Of a stretch of DNA of 61,119 nt, positions 53,807-61,119 are shown in pieces. Position numbers and translations under genes: made by a program. Origin of the DNA: Myxococcales bacterium (GTDB lineage: Bacteria > Myxococcota_A > Bradymonadia > UBA7976 > UBA1532); contig JACKDP010000014.1 in NCBI GenBank assembly GCA_020633435.1, forward strand, positions 1 through 61,119, in the 5' to 3' direction. Each line of letters begins with the position of its first letter. Position 1 is the first letter of the stretch. The notes beneath the pieces are model-generated. The model did no database searches, was not told the DNA's origin, and worked only from the letters and a program-made list of their open reading frames with translations.

Positions 53807-54130
53807 GTCGCTCTCCAGGGTTGGGCGGGCGCCGCAGGACGCCATCTCGCTGGCTCCTTCGCGTAGCCAGCCCCGTGCCAGCGGGTGGTTGCCTGTAAAT
53901 TCAATGAGTTACCGTCCTGGTCTCCAGATTTTCGCGGCACGTCGGCGCGACCCTCCTCAACAATCCGTCGACCGGGACGCCGGCGTCCCGCTGGACATGG
54001 CCGCCCCACCGCCCTGAGACACCGACGTCCCGCTTCGCCCGGAAAACGGCCCCTGGAGGCTGTGCACGCATGTTGCACAAGGGGGCGGCGAGCGCGGCGC
54101 GAGGCGCCGGCGGGGGGAGGCGAGTTGAGC
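53807..54130. other. 324-base intergenic region
   Basis: This gap lies between the divergent propeller lipoprotein and the broken Cys-rich lipoprotein. It has an AT-richer section (~53888-53935) that probably holds promoters, but I see no clear -10/-35 pair or operator. The rest is GC-rich. Open frames inside it are shadows. The last part, 54095-54125, contains GGGGGGAGGCGAG just before the possible starts of the next gene. Confidence 0.5.
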
Positions 54131-55157
54131 GTGAAGCCCTGGAACCTCTTGGTGTTCGCCCTGACCGGGTGCTCCTACGGGGTGCTGCCGGCGCCGGGCG
54201 AAGAGGGCGCGCCGCCGCCGCCCGCGAGCAAGCCGCCTCCGGCGGGCGCCCCGGCCTCGCCCCAGGAGGCCCCGCCGCCCCCGCCGCGGGCCCCGGAGCC
54301 GGGCTGCCCCGGCATCGATCCCCAGGGCCAGTGCCGCGGCACCACCGCCATCTGGTGCGAGGGCGGCGAGATCCGCTCCGTCGACTGCGCCACCATCAAC
54401 CGCCCCTGCGAGTGGATCGACGACGACACCGGCTTCTACTGCGGCGAGCCCGACGCGCCCGGCGGCGGCTTCGGCCCCATCGGCGAGGGCGGCGGCGAGG
54501 ATGACGAGCTGCCCCCCGACGAGGGCGCGCCGCCCCCGCCGGCCCCCGGCCCGGGCGAGGCGCGCCGCCGCCCGACGAGGCGCCCCCCGCCTGGCGGCGC
54601 GCCGCCCCGGCCCCGCAGGAGTCCCCGGACGACGATCCGGGCGCCCGCCGCCCCCCGCGGGCGAGGGCGCGCCCCGCCGCCAGCCCCGCCCCCGCCGAGG
54701 GCGCCCCACGCCCCCGAACGAGGGCGCCCCGGCGCCCCCCGCCGACCAGGGCGGCCACCCCGCCGACCCCTGCGAGGGTGTGACCTACCAGGGCTTCTGT
54801 GACGGCGATGTCGCAGTCTGGTGTGACGGCCAGCAGCTCCGCCGGGACGACTGCGCCCCGCTGGGCCTGACCTGCGGCTTCATCGACGATCAGACCGGCT
54901 TCTACTGCCGGGAGCCCGAGGCCGGCGCCCCGGCGCCTCCGGTCCCGGATCCCCCGGAGCCCGCCCCGGCCCCCGAAGAGGGCGCGCCCGAGCCCCCGGC
55001 CGACGGCTGCGGGCAGATCGACTACGCCGGCGTCTGCGAAGGCGACGTGGTGGCGTACTGCAACAACGGCACCCTCGTGCGCCACGACTGCGGCCCCGCG
55101 GGCGCGACGTGTGGCTGGGTCAACGACGACATCGGCAACTGGTGTGTGGAGCGCTGA
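54131..55157 (+). pseudogene. Cys-rich lipoprotein broken by linker frameshifts
   Basis: The N-terminus from GTG 54131 (KPWNLLVFALTGCSYG, lipobox LTGC) and the first module GTTAIWCEGG...FYCGEP are in one frame. The second and third modules (DVAVWCDGQQ, DVVAYCNNGT) are in another, ending at 55157. In the Pro/Glu/Gly/Ala linker (~54520-54725) the recurring EGAP coding unit moves between frames (54521, 54663, 54697, 54720), so several indels are needed. Each module has six Cys, a W/DD motif and YC at the end, about 50 residues long. It may be intact in reality if the GC-rich linker is mis-sequenced. Operon partner of the gene at 55159. Confidence 0.68.
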
Positions 55158-55158
55158 C

Positions 55159-56625
55159 GTGAAGACGACGATGCGATGGGCGAGCGCCCTCTTTCTCCTG
55201 TCGGGCTGCGGTGATCCCGGCGTCCTCAGCGGTCCGGCGGCCCCCCGCGTCGAGCGGGCCGCCGCGCCCGCCTGTGGCGCCGGCGACTGCGTCCTCAAGT
55301 CCAGCGGCGTGTTCCCGGGCGAGCCGGGGGCCGGGCTGCAGTTCGCCGAGCTGGCCGCCCAGCAGGGGGCCAACCGTGGCGGCGCCGTCCTCCAGGACAT
55401 CCTGGCGCACCTGCCCGCCCAGTACGGCAACACGTACTACGACGAGGACCCCATCACCCACGGCCACGAGACGAGCCACGGCATCCACAGCCACATCCGC
55501 AACACCATGAACAACACGGGGGGGCGGGCCAACGGCTTCTACGTCCTGCAGGACCGCGCGGTCCTCGTCCCCGAGCCGGGCATCCGCAAGGCCGCCGCGG
55601 GCCCCTTCATCCCCCAGAGCCTCCGCGGCTCCCGCTACGCCACCTACATCACGGGGCAGCAGGCCTGGGACGACACGCCCCTCTACATCTGGGACGAGTG
55701 GAACGCCTACGTGAACGGCGGCGCCGCCGGCGTCGACCTGGTCAACGGCGGCCAGTGGAACCGGGGCTGGCGCGACGGCGTGGCCGGCGTCCTCGAGTTC
55801 ACGGTCTACGCCATCGCCGTCGCCATGGCCGTCGAGGAGGGCGATCCCGGATACTTCCAGGAAAACAGGCAGTTCCGTGAGTTCCTCGCCTGGAACACCC
55901 GCCGCGCGATGGAGGTCTTCCGCGCCGGCAAGGACCTGGAGGCCTTCCGCTGGGATCGCCAGGACGCCTACTACGAGGCCCTGCGCACGGCCCCCGACGC
56001 GGAGGCGTTCCGGGCGTTCTGCCGCCGCTTCTTCGGCGCCGCCTGGGCCGACGCGGTGATCTTCGGCGAGGGGGGCGTGCCCCCGGTCGAGCAGCCCGAG
56101 GTGCCCGACGACGAGCCCGAGCAGCCGCCGGCCGACCCGAACATCCCGCCGCCGCCGGAGTCGGGCGATCCGCCCATCAACGATCCCCTCGGCGGCGGCC
56201 CGCGCCCCGACGTCGAGATCGACACCGACGGCGACAGCGTCTTCGACGCCGACGACCTGTGCAGCGAGACCCCCGCCGACGCTGACGTCTGGCTCCAGGG
56301 CGAGTGGATGGGCTGCGCCCATGGGCAGATCCGCGACCGCGACCGCCTGGACCTCGACGGCCCCGACCTGGACGTCGACGGCGTGCCCGACGCCGAGGAC
56401 CACTGCTCGGGCACCGGCGCGGGCCTGCGCGTCTGGCGGTCGGGGGAGTGGGCCGGCTGCGCTGAGGGTCAGTTCCGCGATCCGCCGCCCCTCGTGGGCG
56501 AGGACGCCGACTTCGACGGCATCGCCGACGACCTCGACCTCTGCAGCGGCACGCCGGAGGGCGCCCTCATCTGGCTGGAGGGCGACTGGATGGGCTGCGC
56601 CGAGGGCCAGCGCCGCGACGGCTGA
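55159..56625 (+). CDS. HExxH lipoprotein with thrombospondin type 3-like repeats
   Basis: This 488-residue protein from GTG 55159 (two bases after the previous stop; ATG 55171 is possible) has lipobox LLSGC (Cys17). The central domain carries ITHGHETSHGIHSH, with HETSH at 103-107, a zinc-metallopeptidase signature. A long helical part follows (YIWDEWNAYVNGGA, FRAFCRRFFGAAW). After a Pro/Glu linker, three acidic calcium-binding-type units occur (DTDGDSVFDADDLC, DLDVDGVPDAEDHC, DADFDGIADDLDLC), each followed by a W...GEW.GCA repeat. It acts outside the cytoplasm. No known family beyond the motif. Confidence 0.78.
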   Translation: MKTTMRWASALFLLSGCGDPGVLSGPAAPRVERAAAPACGAGDCVLKSSGVFPGEPGAGLQFAELAAQQGANRGGAVLQDILAHLPAQYGNTYYDEDPITHGHETSHGIHSHIRNTMNNTGGRANGFYVLQDRAVLVPEPGIRKAAAGPFIPQSLRGSRYATYITGQQAWDDTPLYIWDEWNAYVNGGAAGVDLVNGGQWNRGWRDGVAGVLEFTVYAIAVAMAVEEGDPGYFQENRQFREFLAWNTRRAMEVFRAGKDLEAFRWDRQDAYYEALRTAPDAEAFRAFCRRFFGAAWADAVIFGEGGVPPVEQPEVPDDEPEQPPADPNIPPPPESGDPPINDPLGGGPRPDVEIDTDGDSVFDADDLCSETPADADVWLQGEWMGCAHGQIRDRDRLDLDGPDLDVDGVPDAEDHCSGTGAGLRVWRSGEWAGCAEGQFRDPPPLVGEDADFDGIADDLDLCSGTPEGALIWLEGDWMGCAEGQRRDG

Positions 56626-56628
56626 GCC

Positions 56629-57450
56629 TCAGCCGGCGTCCACCACCAGCACCGTCACGTTGTCCCCGCCGCCCGCGGTGAGCGCGTCGTTCATCAGCGC
56701 GTGGGCGGCCTGCGTCGGCGAGGGCCAGAGGGCCAGCCGCGCCGCGATGTCGGCCTCGGTCACCATGTCCGTCAGGCCGTCGCTGCAGATGAGGAACCGA
56801 TCCCCCGGCTCCACCGTGAAGCTCGCCAGCATCGGCTCCACGTCCGCCCGGATGCCCACCGCCCGCGTCAGCACGTTGCTCGGGAAGATGAAGCCCGCGC
56901 GCTCCTTGTCGAAGCCCGAGCGGATGGCCTCCGCCAGCAGGGTGTGATCGTCGGTGAGCTGCTCCATCTTGCCGTCGCGGACGCGGTAGATGCGCGTGTC
57001 GCCCACATGGGCCACGTAGGCCCGCTCGCCCTCCAGCCACAGCGCGCTCAGGGTGGTGCCCATGCCGTTCTTGCGGGCGTGGACCTTCGCCGCCTCCTGG
57101 ATGCGCTTGTTGGCGCGGGCCATCACGGCCGCCAGCCGCGCGGGCAGCTCGGCGCGGCTGCCGATGGCGTCGGCCAGGCTCTCCACCGCCAGCCGGCTCG
57201 CCACCTCGCCGGCCTCGTGCCCGCCCATGCCGTCGGCCACGGCGAAGAGCCCGGCGTCCGGCCGCACGAGGAACCGGTCCTCGTTGTTGTCGCGGTGGTA
57301 GCCGATGTGGGAGGCCGCCGCCCCCCGCAGCCTCATCCCCCTGGCCCCCTGAGCGCCGGGCCAGATGCGGGGGTCGTGGTCGAAGCTGCACAGGGGCGAC
57401 TGGGCGGGGGTGGCGGGGCAGGCGGGGGTGGCGACGACGGCGGCGTTCAT
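56629..57450 (-). CDS. PP2C-type protein phosphatase
   Basis: This 273-residue cytoplasmic protein has a complete bacterial PP2C (PPM) fold after a ~38-residue N-terminal tail. It includes HIGYHRDNNEDRF, FAVADGMGGHEAGEVAS, NGMGTTLSALWL, YVAHVGDTRIYR, LTDDHTLLAEA, FLICSDGLTDMV and GGGDNVTVLVVD. The Asp residues in NED, DGMGG, DG(L)TD and DN bind the metals. It dephosphorylates Ser/Thr proteins, often opposing Hanks-type kinases; no kinase is adjacent. GGAG precedes ATG 57450. Confidence 0.95.
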   Translation of the reverse strand: MNAAVVATPACPATPAQSPLCSFDHDPRIWPGAQGARGMRLRGAAASHIGYHRDNNEDRFLVRPDAGLFAVADGMGGHEAGEVASRLAVESLADAIGSRAELPARLAAVMARANKRIQEAAKVHARKNGMGTTLSALWLEGERAYVAHVGDTRIYRVRDGKMEQLTDDHTLLAEAIRSGFDKERAGFIFPSNVLTRAVGIRADVEPMLASFTVEPGDRFLICSDGLTDMVTEADIAARLALWPSPTQAAHALMNDALTAGGGDNVTVLVVDAG

Positions 57451-57609
57451 GTGGTTTCTCCGGGAGTTGGCGATTTCGCGGACTTGGACTGGCCCGCCGC
57501 CCCGGGGTCACATGGCCGAAGAAAAAAAAACGCAGAAACCCCGAGCCCTCGGGTACCGTCCACCGACTCGACGGGGCGGTCGACGCCCTCGCGCCTGGGA
57601 GAGACCGGA

Positions 57610-58659
57610 ATGAACACCGACGCCGTCCGCGAGAACGTGCAGGACTACTACGGCCGCGTGCTGGCCCGCAGCGCCGACCTCCAGACCAACGCCTGCTGCG
57701 CCACCGGGGCCCCCCCCGCGCGGATCGCCCGCCTCCTCGAGAACGTCCACCCCGACGTCCTCGACCGCTTCTACGGCTGTGGCTTCCCGTTCCCGGAGGC
57801 CCTCGAGGGCGCCACCGTCGTGGACCTCGGCTGCGGCACCGGCCGCGACGTCTTCGTCCTCAGCCAGCTCGTCGGCCCCACCGGCCACGTCCACGGCGTC
57901 GACATGACGGCCGAGCAGCTCGACGTCGCCCGCCAGACGCTCGACTGGCACATGGAGCGCTTCGGCTACTCGACCCCCAACGTCACCCTCCACCAGGGCT
58001 ACATCGAGGACCTCAGCGCCATCGCCGACGCCTCGGTCGACGTCGTCGTCTCCAACTGCGTCGTGAACCTCAGCCCCTTCAAGGACCGGGTCATGGCCGA
58101 GATCGCCCGCATCCTGAAGCCGGGCGGCGAGTTCTACTTCTCCGACGTCTTCGCCGACCGCCGGCTCCCCGACGCCATCGCCTTCGACCCCATCCTCCAC
58201 GCCGAGTGCCTGGGGGGCGCGATGTACGAGGCCGACTTCCTGTCCCTGGCCCGCCGCACCGGCTTCCCCGATCCCCGCCAGGTCAGCCGCGGCGCCATCA
58301 CCATCCAGAACCCCGAGATCGAGGCCAGAGTGGGCGCCGCCCGCTTCACCTCCGTCACCCTCCGCCTCCTGAAGCTGGCCGGCCTCGACGAGCAGTGCGA
58401 GGACTACGGCCAGATCGCCGTCTACCGCGGCACCCTCCCGACCGGCGCCCTCTTCCACCTCGACGATCACCACACCTTCGAGGCCGGCCGCCCCGAGCGC
58501 GTCTGCGGCAACACCGCCGCCATGCTCACCGACACCCGCTTCGCGCCCCACTTCGACGTCGTGGGCGACAAGCGCGTCCACTACGGGATCTTCGACTGCG
58601 GCCCCACCATGGCCGCCGCCGTCTACGCCACCGGCGCCGAGACGGCCTCCTGCTGCTAG
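57610..58659 (+). CDS. arsM: Arsenite methyltransferase ArsM
   Basis: This 349-residue enzyme has the SAM motif VDLGCGTGRD (71-80) and the four-cysteine pattern of ArsM: Cys29/30, Cys57, Cys150 (SNCVVNLS) and Cys200 (AECLGG). The 150-to-200 spacing equals that between Cys174 and Cys224 of the algal ArsM. The C-terminal ~110 residues (YRGTLPTGALFHLDDHHTF, GRPERVCGNTAAML, YGIFDCGP) form the extension seen in longer bacterial members. It converts As(III) to methylated arsenicals, which are volatile or less retained. No arsR or other ars genes are adjacent. It ends with a Cys-Cys pair. Confidence 0.9.
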   Translation: MNTDAVRENVQDYYGRVLARSADLQTNACCATGAPPARIARLLENVHPDVLDRFYGCGFPFPEALEGATVVDLGCGTGRDVFVLSQLVGPTGHVHGVDMTAEQLDVARQTLDWHMERFGYSTPNVTLHQGYIEDLSAIADASVDVVVSNCVVNLSPFKDRVMAEIARILKPGGEFYFSDVFADRRLPDAIAFDPILHAECLGGAMYEADFLSLARRTGFPDPRQVSRGAITIQNPEIEARVGAARFTSVTLRLLKLAGLDEQCEDYGQIAVYRGTLPTGALFHLDDHHTFEAGRPERVCGNTAAMLTDTRFAPHFDVVGDKRVHYGIFDCGPTMAAAVYATGAETASCC

Positions 58660-58753
58660 CGAAAAGAGCTTTCGGAACGAGGCTTTGCGGACGAATGCTC
58701 CGCGCGCCTTCAATCCGGGTCCCGCCCGCGGTTGACCCGGGGTGGAGGTCCCC

Positions 58754-60949
58754 ATGCTCCGAGTCGCCGCCCTCGCCCTCGCCCTGACGCTGCCGGCCCT
58801 CGCCGGCCTCGGCCTGCAGCACGCCGTCCAGGATCGGCTGCGCCGCGCCTGCGCGCGCTTCGGCCTCACGCCCGCCTGGGGCCCCATCCACGTCAGCCGC
58901 GACGGCCTCGCCGTGCACCACCTGCGGATCGTCGGCCCCGACGGCCTCGCGCTGCGGGTCGACGACCTGCGCATCGCCCCGGGCACCCGGTGGACGTGGC
59001 TCGGCGTCCCCCCGCTCGCCGCCCGAGGCGTCCACCTGCAGCGCGGCGCGCTCCGCGTCGAGGCCAGCGCCGCGGCCCTCGAGCCCGGCGGCCAGCTCAC
59101 CGCCGACGGCACCCTGGCCCTCGACGACGCGGCCCCCCGCCGCTGGACGCTGCGCGGCCAGGCGACCCCCACCGGCGCGTCCGCCCGGATCACCGGCGAC
59201 GCCCTGTCCGACCTCCGCCGCGGACCGGCCAAGGCCCGGGTGGCGGCCCTCGTCGTCACGGCGGACCCGTCCGGTCCCTCCGCCGCGGCGCTCGACGTCG
59301 ACGCGCAGGCCACCGTCCGGGGCCACCCGGTGACCGCCTCCATCCCGCGCGCGACCTGGACGCCCGGCCAGCTCGTCCTCGAGGGTGGCACGCTCCTCAT
59401 CGACGCGCCCGTCCCGGTCGACGGCGCCTCCACCCCGGATCGCGCCCCGGTCGACGACCGCGCCGCCCTCGCCCGCGTCGTGTGGCGTGGGGTCGACGTC
59501 CAGCCTGCCGGTCCCGTCGCCCCGGGCGGGGGTCGCGCCGACGTCACGTGGACGCCCGGCCTCTTGACCGCCGACGTCACCCCGGACGCCGGCGGTCACC
59601 TGGCACTCGCCGCGCCCCTCGATGGCGCCTGGGCCTGGGCCGACGTCACCGACGTCCCGCTGGAGGCCGCCATCCCGCTGCCCGGCGCCCTCAGCGTCAC
59701 GGGCAACGTCATCGCCCTCGACCCCCTCGCGACCCGCGCCGCCGATGCGGACCTCCGCGTCCGTGGCCACCTGGCGCACCGGGCGCTGAGCAGCGAGCCC
59801 GTCCAGGTCGACGTACGCCTCGCCGGGCACCTCGCGGCGGCCGAGGGCCTCTCCGCGCGCGGCCAGATCCGGGTGGGCGACGTCGTCATCACGGGGGAGG
59901 CCGGCCTCGCTGGCGACCGCCTGCACCTGGACGCGGCGATGGCCTCCACGACCTGCCAGGCCGCCTGGCGGGCCCTCCCTGCCGGGCTGCGCGGCCCCCT
60001 CGCCGACGCCCGCCTCTCGGGGGACCTGGCCCCCCGCCTCCAGGTCGACCTGCCGCTGCGCGACGCCTTCGCCCTGCGCCTGCAGCTCACCGGCACCCTC
60101 GGCTGCCGGGTAGAAGACCTCCGCCTGCCCCGCGCTGCCTGGCCGCCCGCCGAAGACGACGCCCCCCGCGATGACGTCGCCTGGCTGCTCACGCCCTTTC
60201 GCCGCGTCGTCCCCGAGGCCACCCGGCGCGTGGTCGTGGGCCCCGGCAGCGCGGAGTACTGGCCCCTCGCGCGGCTGCCCCGCTTCGTCGTCGACGCCGC
60301 CATCGTCTCCGAGGACCCCGCCTTCGGCCCGGGCCACGCCCTCGACCTCGGGCTCCTCCGCCGGGCCATCATGTTCAACGTCGACCGCCGCGCGTTCGTG
60401 TACGGCGGCTCCACCATCCCCCAGCAGCTCGTGAAGAACCTCTTCCTCACCCGCGAGAAGACGGTGGCCCGCAAGGTCCAGGAGGCCCTGATCGCCCTGC
60501 GCCTGGCCGCGGCGGTCCCGTCGAGCCGCATCCTCGAGCTCTACCTGAACTGCATCGAGTTCGCGCCGGACGTCTACGGCATCGGCCCGGCCGCCCGGTA
60601 CTACTTCGGCGTGTCCCCCGCGGGCCTCACGCCGCGCCAGGCCGCGTTCCTCGCCATGGCCAAGCCGTCGCCGCGCTACGCCGCCGCCCTGCGTCGGCGA
60701 GGGCGCACCCCCGACACCGCCCATTTTCGCACCTACATGCAGCGCATCCTGGAGCGCCTCGTCGCCCGGGGTACCCTCTCCACGGCCGCTTTCGAGGCCG
60801 CCAAACCGTTCCGGATCGAGTGGCCGGCAGCCGGCCGCCTCGATACCGGCGCGCAGAACTCGCGACAGGACGCGGACTTGGCAAATCGACGAGAAAAAGA
60901 TCGGGGACAGCAAAAAAAAGAGGTTGACCCCGGAGGTCGAAATCCGTAG
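58754..60949 (+). CDS. GT51 peptidoglycan glycosyltransferase-like protein with AsmA-like N-terminus
   Basis: This 731-residue protein starts ATG 58754, which has GGAGGT four bases upstream (GTG 58742 is within that site). After a signal-anchor comes a ~450-residue beta-rich region resembling AsmA/lipid-transfer repeats. A GT51 domain (~500-650) follows with IVSEDPAFGPGH, GGSTIPQQLVKNLFLTREKTVARKVQEA, ILELYLNCIEFAPDVYGIGPAARYYFG and LTPRQAAFLAMAKPSP. GT51 polymerises lipid II into glycan chains. No transpeptidase domain is present, as in MtgA. The last ~35 residues are Arg/Asn/Lys-rich. Confidence 0.82.
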   Translation: MLRVAALALALTLPALAGLGLQHAVQDRLRRACARFGLTPAWGPIHVSRDGLAVHHLRIVGPDGLALRVDDLRIAPGTRWTWLGVPPLAARGVHLQRGALRVEASAAALEPGGQLTADGTLALDDAAPRRWTLRGQATPTGASARITGDALSDLRRGPAKARVAALVVTADPSGPSAAALDVDAQATVRGHPVTASIPRATWTPGQLVLEGGTLLIDAPVPVDGASTPDRAPVDDRAALARVVWRGVDVQPAGPVAPGGGRADVTWTPGLLTADVTPDAGGHLALAAPLDGAWAWADVTDVPLEAAIPLPGALSVTGNVIALDPLATRAADADLRVRGHLAHRALSSEPVQVDVRLAGHLAAAEGLSARGQIRVGDVVITGEAGLAGDRLHLDAAMASTTCQAAWRALPAGLRGPLADARLSGDLAPRLQVDLPLRDAFALRLQLTGTLGCRVEDLRLPRAAWPPAEDDAPRDDVAWLLTPFRRVVPEATRRVVVGPGSAEYWPLARLPRFVVDAAIVSEDPAFGPGHALDLGLLRRAIMFNVDRRAFVYGGSTIPQQLVKNLFLTREKTVARKVQEALIALRLAAAVPSSRILELYLNCIEFAPDVYGIGPAARYYFGVSPAGLTPRQAAFLAMAKPSPRYAAALRRRGRTPDTAHFRTYMQRILERLVARGTLSTAAFEAAKPFRIEWPAAGRLDTGAQNSRQDADLANRREKDRGQQKKEVDPGGRNP

Positions 60950-61028
60950 TTTCCACCCCCGCCGCGGCACTCAGCGGTTGCCCACCGAGGGCGACGCAAG
61001 AGGGCCTGGCGGCACGGTTTCCGAGTCC

Positions 61029-61042
61029 GGTTCTTTGAAAAA
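61029..61042 (+). promoter_or_regulatory. boxA-like antitermination element near window end
   Basis: GGTTCTTTGAAAAA resembles the boxA of rRNA leaders and of many CRISPR leaders, which recruits Nus factors. It lies in an AT-richer stretch (~61030-61090) unlike the surrounding coding DNA, ~77-90 bases before the window end, on the plus strand. An rRNA operon or CRISPR array just beyond the edge would explain it; neither is present in the window. Confidence 0.45.
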
Positions 61043-61095
61043 CGAGTTGAGTATCTACTTGTTCTAGCGAGCGCCCGTGAAGAAAAACGGTGCGC

Positions 61096-61115
61096 CTCCT
61101 GCTGGAAAGCAGGGG
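61096..61115 (+). other. Strong eight-base-pair hairpin with GGAA tetraloop
   Basis: CTCCTGCT (61096-61103), GGAA (61104-61107) and AGCAGGGG (61108-61115) form an eight-pair stem with one G-U pair and a GNRA-type loop. It is followed by AGAC at the window end. It could be a rRNA leader hairpin or the palindromic core of a first CRISPR repeat ending in GAGAC. No second copy exists within the window to decide between them. Confidence 0.5.
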
Positions 61116-61119
61116 AGAC

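Noticed and set aside
50129..53866. Plus-strand reading frame of ~1245 codons
   Set aside because: Antisense to the beta-propeller lipoprotein, with Arg/His/Val-rich nonsense; no start signal or domain.
57520..57555. Poly-A run plus CCCGAG...CTCGGG hairpin before arsM, as terminator
   Set aside because: The A-run precedes the hairpin for the plus strand, and no minus-strand gene ends there.

Overview
The window looks like a very GC-rich chromosomal segment (GC-rich third codon positions nearly throughout) from a member of the Myxococcota or a close deltaproteobacterial relative. Supporting signs are the many short-lobed lipoproteins with Gly/Pro/Asp-rich linkers behind the lipobox cysteine, a MYXO-CTERM-type sorting tail next to an outer-membrane barrel (the MXAN_2561/MXAN_2562 pair), a CdnL/CarD-family regulator, OmpA with thrombospondin type 3 repeats, and Cys-rich secreted modules. 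No species can be named from the sequence. Several apparent single-base frameshifts lie in GC-rich, low-complexity coding stretches, so either the assembly carries indel errors or these genes are decaying.

Layout. 1-7100: a partial lipoprotein, then a tandem family of Cys-rich lipoproteins, three of them with C-terminal beta-propellers. 7200-10573: a FAN1-like VRR-NUC nuclease, a SAM methyltransferase and a flippase-like membrane protein. 10595-10840: a SelW/Rdx-family selenoprotein read through an in-frame TGA with a hairpin just downstream. 10896-17000: BNR/sortilin-like and other exported proteins, including a kelch-type lipoprotein. 17079-17167: a 16-bp perfect palindrome and promoter-like elements. 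17240-20851: Usg-1-like protein, MXAN_2561/2562-like pair and truA. 20883-24417 (minus): barrel, OmpA, DUF4398-like lipoprotein and CdnL. 24676-29704: a small duplicated protein, a SurA/PpiC-like lipoprotein, bamD, recN and a MOSC protein. 29701-32686: an SMP-30-like lipoprotein and an ALDH7-type dehydrogenase. 32760-38353: a compact type II/IV-filament-like operon with pseudopilins, three GspF-like genes and a GspE-like ATPase but no secretin. 39515-42047: fbp, two cyclic-nucleotide-binding proteins and a cupin.

The most interesting system is the minus-strand operon 47948 to 43291. It holds an exported protein with six GPCL repeats (alternating 18 and 13 residues apart), a SPASM radical SAM enzyme, a B12-type radical SAM protein fused to a protein-isoaspartate-methyltransferase-like domain, and a small HExxH protein, with overlapping or nearly touching genes. 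It resembles a RiPP-like modification pathway acting on a repeat-containing, membrane-directed substrate. I know of no described family matching it.

The remainder (48053-60949) holds a glycosidase-like lipoprotein with a frameshift, a beta-propeller lipoprotein, a broken Cys-rich lipoprotein, an HExxH lipoprotein with calcium-binding-type repeats, a PP2C phosphatase, an ArsM arsenite methyltransferase and a GT51 transglycosylase. The right edge carries a boxA-like sequence and a strong hairpin, suggesting that an rRNA operon or a CRISPR array starts just beyond the end.
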